Source: CAVTPD01 sp963736575 (GTDB lineage: Bacteria; Bacteroidota; Bacteroidia; Cytophagales; JAAEPT01). Taken from it: a DNA stretch of 64,000 bases. Location of the stretch: positions 62,001-126,000 of the forward strand of contig CAVTPD010000003.1 of the NCBI GenBank assembly GCA_963736575.1, written 5' to 3'. Positions 60,811 through 64,000 of this stretch are shown here, one piece after another. Each line of letters opens with the position of its first letter. The first letter of the stretch is position 1. Made by a program: the position numbers and the translations under genes. The notes under the pieces are model-generated. The model searched no databases, was not told the DNA's origin, and saw only the letters and a list, made by a program, of their open reading frames with translations.

Positions 60811-63366
60811 TTATTTAGAAGTTTCTTCTTCTGTATTCTTAGCAGATTTTTTCTTCACTTTAAAGAAAATCTCTCCTTTCTCTTTGTTGTAATCCGCAGA
60901 AATGTTATCACCTTCTTTCACTTTTCCATTAAGTATCTCTTCCGCTAATGGATCTTCCATATACTTCTGAATTGCTCTACTTAACGGTCTGGCTCCATAT
61001 TGAGGATCGAAACCTTTTTCAGACAAGAACTCTTTAGCTTTATCAGTAAGTTCAACATGGTAGCCTATTTCGCTAATTCTGTTAAACACTTTACTTAAAG
61101 TAATATCTATAATTCTGAATAGATCTGCTTTCACTAATGGGTTGAAGATAATTACATCATCTAAACGGTTAAGAAACTCAGGTGCAAACGCTCTTTTTAA
61201 AGCATTCTGAATGGTACCTTTCATAATATCATCAATCTGACCTTCTTTAGATTTAGTAGCAAAACCAATCCCAGAACCAAATTCTTTAAGGTCTCTAACA
61301 CCAATGTTAGACGTCATAATGATAATTGTATTTCTGAAATCTACCTTTCTTCCTAAACCATCCGTTAAAATACCATCATCTAATACTTGAAGTAAGATGT
61401 TAAAGATATCTGGATGAGCTTTTTCAATCTCATCTAATAAGATTACGCTGTAGGGTTTTCTTCTTACTTTTTCAGTAAGCTGCCCACCTTCTTCGTAACC
61501 AACATATCCTGGAGGTGCTCCAATAAGTCTAGATACAGAGAATTTTTCCATATACTCACTCATATCCATTCTAATTAGTGAATCATCACTATCGAACAAA
61601 TAATTAGCAAGCGCTTTGGTTAGCTCTGTTTTACCTACACCTGTTTGACCTAAGAAGATAAACGAACCAATTGGTTTTCTTGGGTCTTTTAAACCTACTC
61701 TAGTACGCTGAATAGCTTTCGCAAGTTTATTAATCGCTTCATCTTGACCAATAATTCTAGCCTTAAGCTCTTCCGCCATATTAAGAAGTCTAACACCTTC
61801 TTTTTTAGCAATTTTACTTACTGGGATACCAGTAATCATAGCAATTACTTCGGCAACATGCACTTCAGTTGCTTCATATCGCTTTGTTTTACTATCTTCT
61901 TCCCAAGCTATTTTTTCAGTATCTAGCTGGTCTATTAACTTTTTCTCTTTGTCTCTTAATTTAGCAGCTTCTTCGTAGTCTTGTTTCTTAACTACTTTGT
62001 TTTTCAACTGCTTAATTTCTTCAATAGCTTCTTCAAGCTTTAAGATAGACTCTGGTACTTTTATATTATTAATATGTACTCTAGAACCTACTTCATCCAT
62101 AATATCAATGGCCTTATCTGGTAAGAAACGGTCACTAATATATCTGTCCGAAAGCTTCACACAAGCATCTAAGGCCTCCTGAGAGAAATTAACTTGGTGA
62201 TGTTCCTCATACTTATCTTTAATGTTGTTCAAAATCTCCATTGTTTCTTCTGGTGTTGTAGGATCTACAATTACCATTTGGAAACGACGAGCAAGAGCCC
62301 CATCTTTTTCAATATATTGTCTGTACTCATCAAGAGTAGTAGCACCAATTGCTTGAATTTCACCTCTAGCCAATGCTGGTTTAAACATGTTAGATGCGTC
62401 TAAAGAACCTGAGGCTCCACCTGCACCAACAATGGTATGAATCTCGTCAATGAATAAGATAATGTCTCTAGACTTCTCTAACTCATTCATTACAGCCTTC
62501 ATTCTTTCTTCAAACTGGCCACGGTATTTTGTACCGGCCACTAATGAAGCAAGATCTAAGGTTACTACCCTTTTATTGAAAAGTACTCTTGAAACGTTCT
62601 TCTCAATAATTCTTAATGCTAAACCTTCTGCAATGGCTGTTTTACCAACACCTGGTTCACCAATAAGTAAGGGGTTATTTTTCTTTCTTCTGCTTAGAAT
62701 CTGAGCTACACGCTCAATTTCTTTTTCACGTCCTACAATAGGATCTAGCTTATCTTGTTCAGCTAGTTTGGTTAAATCTCTACCAAAATTATCTAAAACC
62801 GGAGTTTTAGATTTTTCAGCCCCTCTGGCCGCACCTGCTGCAGATGAACCTCCAGATGGCGTGCTTCCAAATGATCTTGGAATATCGTCATCATCGTCGG
62901 TATCTGAAGATGCTTCAGGGTTTTGTGAATGATATTCTAACAATTCTTTAACTACTTCGTATGAAACATCAAATTTACCAAGTACCTGAGTAGCTATATT
63001 ATCGTCATCTCTTAAGATGGATAATAATAAATGCTCTGTACCGATTAATTCACTCTTAAATATTTTTGCTTCAAGGTATGTAATCTTCAATACCTTTTCC
63101 GATTGTCTTGTTAAAGGGATGCTCGCTAAATTTTTAACGTTTCCGGTGGAAGTACCTTTGGTAGCTTGTTCTACCTCAATTTTAATTTGTTCCATAGAGA
63201 CCCCTAATTTCTTAAGTAACCCTACAGCCACGCCTTCCCCTTCTCTAATCATTCCCAATAAGAGATGTTCCGCTCCTATGTAATCATGACCTAGCCGTAA
63301 AGCTTCTTCACGACTTAAGGAAATTACTTCTTTTACTCTATTTGAAAATCTAGCCTCCATATTCAT
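60811..63366 (-). CDS. clpC: ATP-dependent Clp protease ATP-binding subunit ClpC
   Basis: An 851-residue Hsp100 unfoldase. Two Clp_N repeats (about 3-150) lead to AAA1 (Walker A GEPGVGKTAIAEGL, Walker B ILFIDEIHT), a middle domain with the UVR-like KKQDYEEAAKLRDKEKKLIDQL, AAA2 (GQTGVGKTELTKAL, VILLDEIEKAHPD), and the D2-small domain ending in PLAEEILNGKVKEGD. It feeds proteins to ClpP in stress and quality control. An inner ATG (MEARFSNRV) two codons downstream is the conventional start. No ClpP, McsA/McsB or CtsR gene is adjacent. A long low-complexity linker (SDTDDDDDIPRSFGSTPSGGSSAAG) separates the N-domain from AAA1. Confidence 0.96.
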   Translation of the reverse strand: MNMEARFSNRVKEVISLSREEALRLGHDYIGAEHLLLGMIREGEGVAVGLLKKLGVSMEQIKIEVEQATKGTSTGNVKNLASIPLTRQSEKVLKITYLEAKIFKSELIGTEHLLLSILRDDDNIATQVLGKFDVSYEVVKELLEYHSQNPEASSDTDDDDDIPRSFGSTPSGGSSAAGAARGAEKSKTPVLDNFGRDLTKLAEQDKLDPIVGREKEIERVAQILSRRKKNNPLLIGEPGVGKTAIAEGLALRIIEKNVSRVLFNKRVVTLDLASLVAGTKYRGQFEERMKAVMNELEKSRDIILFIDEIHTIVGAGGASGSLDASNMFKPALARGEIQAIGATTLDEYRQYIEKDGALARRFQMVIVDPTTPEETMEILNNIKDKYEEHHQVNFSQEALDACVKLSDRYISDRFLPDKAIDIMDEVGSRVHINNIKVPESILKLEEAIEEIKQLKNKVVKKQDYEEAAKLRDKEKKLIDQLDTEKIAWEEDSKTKRYEATEVHVAEVIAMITGIPVSKIAKKEGVRLLNMAEELKARIIGQDEAINKLAKAIQRTRVGLKDPRKPIGSFIFLGQTGVGKTELTKALANYLFDSDDSLIRMDMSEYMEKFSVSRLIGAPPGYVGYEEGGQLTEKVRRKPYSVILLDEIEKAHPDIFNILLQVLDDGILTDGLGRKVDFRNTIIIMTSNIGVRDLKEFGSGIGFATKSKEGQIDDIMKGTIQNALKRAFAPEFLNRLDDVIIFNPLVKADLFRIIDITLSKVFNRISEIGYHVELTDKAKEFLSEKGFDPQYGARPLSRAIQKYMEDPLAEEILNGKVKEGDNISADYNKEKGEIFFKVKKKSAKNTEEETSK

Positions 63367-63467
63367 CTCTCTATAATTTTATGGCTTTAACGTAAATTTA
63401 ACAGTTCAACTGAATATTAAAACTGTTGCGGGGTATTAATTCAACATTTACTTAAACAAAAGGGTTC

Positions 63468-64000
63468 CTACTGGAATTTGAGATAGGCAACAGCCTCTGG
63501 TCCCTCACAGAATAGCAAATCTAGAATACTTAAGTTCTTTTCAAATTGCTTGCCAAATAACTGGTTATACTCAGAAAATGGCAATTCATTGAAATCTTTT
63601 TTCCTATTTATTGATTCTTTTAAAGGAGTTAAAGGTAAACGCTCTGTTTTTTCAAACTCCGATAAAACTGTCATTTCTACAGGATTTCCTAAAATCCTAA
63701 GACACAAAGTCATGAATTCAGTATTAAGATCAAATAATAAACTACTTTCTTTCGAAAATATTTCATTAAAAAGTTCAAAATAATACTCAAAGTACGGTGC
63801 TTTCCCGTAATAAGATTGAATTGCTCTTGTGTGTTGATTCTTCCAGCCCTGTGAATAATCAATTTTAGTTTTGGTAATTGGGCTTCTTTTTGACGTTACC
63901 GGAACCGATAAGGTATCTACCCCATTTGGCCCAAGTAACCTACATCTATTTCTATACGTTTGTTTCTGAAATCTTTCCTTATCATCAATCACTAAAAGAT
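63468..64000 (-). CDS. WbqC-family protein, 5' end outside window
   Basis: The minus-strand frame is open to the window edge, reading LLVIDDKERFQKQTYRNRCRL and then LSVPVTSKR, KIDYSQGWKNQHTRAIQSYYGKAPYFEYY and LFDLNTEFM. These are the conserved blocks of the WbqC-like family, small proteins encoded in polysaccharide loci and elsewhere in Bacteroidota whose biochemical role is not firmly known. About 178 residues are visible, so a start and perhaps 40-50 residues lie beyond position 64000. The polytopic protein at 59482 is separated by clpC, so a link is weak. Confidence 0.88.
   Translation of the reverse strand, partial: LLVIDDKERFQKQTYRNRCRLLGPNGVDTLSVPVTSKRSPITKTKIDYSQGWKNQHTRAIQSYYGKAPYFEYYFELFNEIFSKESSLLFDLNTEFMTLCLRILGNPVEMTVLSEFEKTERLPLTPLKESINRKKDFNELPFSEYNQLFGKQFEKNLSILDLLFCEGPEAVAYLKFQ

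Noticed and set aside
1..64000. Integrated mobile element or prophage
   Set aside because: No transposase, integrase, phage structural gene or tRNA-adjacent direct repeats were seen; gene content is chromosomal throughout.

Overview
The window looks like a chromosomal segment of a Bacteroidota bacterium, most likely a Cytophagales/Flammeovirgaceae-type marine or soil organism. The sequence evidence is low GC content, TAnnTTTG-type promoters, few Shine-Dalgarno sequences, PorT-, PorE- and PorP/SprF-like type IX secretion (T9SS) proteins, gliding-type (type B) C-terminal sorting domains, the L28-L33-DUF4295 gene set and bacillithiol genes. I see no rRNA operon, CRISPR array, insertion sequence or prophage. 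The genus is inference.

Layout. 1-7118: end of yidD, ubiE/menG, a CAT-anticodon tRNA, a PorT-like barrel, a PorE-like TPR/PD40/OmpA protein, engB, a TonB-C protein, a DUF5606 protein and an aminopeptidase P. 7140-11762: a co-directional exported-protein cluster of a frameshifted S8 protease, a 60-aa lipoprotein, a secreted very basic protein built on six exact 132-bp repeats, the bacillithiol protein YtxJ and a barrel-like protein. This is the best candidate here for an undescribed envelope system. 11785-13416: DUF1684, radC, rpsT. 13577-21329: a tight envelope operon (sugar nucleotidyltransferase, TPR protein, DUF4292 lipoprotein, EnvC-like protein), followed by tatA, gatA and a LysM lytic transglycosylase. 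21356-28047: alpha/beta hydrolase, 5-formyl-THF cyclo-ligase, bshC, rimO, ftsY, DUF4295, rpmG, rpmB and a LolD-type ATPase. 28155-33080: sucC, a six-module hybrid histidine kinase and a stand-alone receiver. 33108-35770: two overlapping YwqK/MORN-type repeat proteins. 35972-47516: an 8.6-kb GH8/type B T9SS gene and a TolB-propeller/barrel metallopeptidase-like gene, both broken by one-base frameshifts. 47698-60771: sirtuin, SPFH protein, phosphohexomutase, fructosamine-kinase-like protein, PorP/SprF divergent from a frameshifted type B cargo gene, nucleoid-associated protein, DUF1523-like protein, acyl-CoA reductase, ferredoxin, Lrp regulator and a polytopic membrane protein. 60811-64000: clpC and the 3' part of a WbqC-family gene.

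Two themes tie the region together. One is envelope biogenesis and T9SS export (PorT, PorE-like, PorP, two type B cargoes, an S8 protease, TatA, FtsY, YidD and a LolD-type ATPase). The other is bacillithiol thiol chemistry (BshC, YtxJ). A notable pattern is that all four frameshifts I found are single-base changes in short homopolymers, and all lie in exported or surface genes, while the housekeeping genes are intact.
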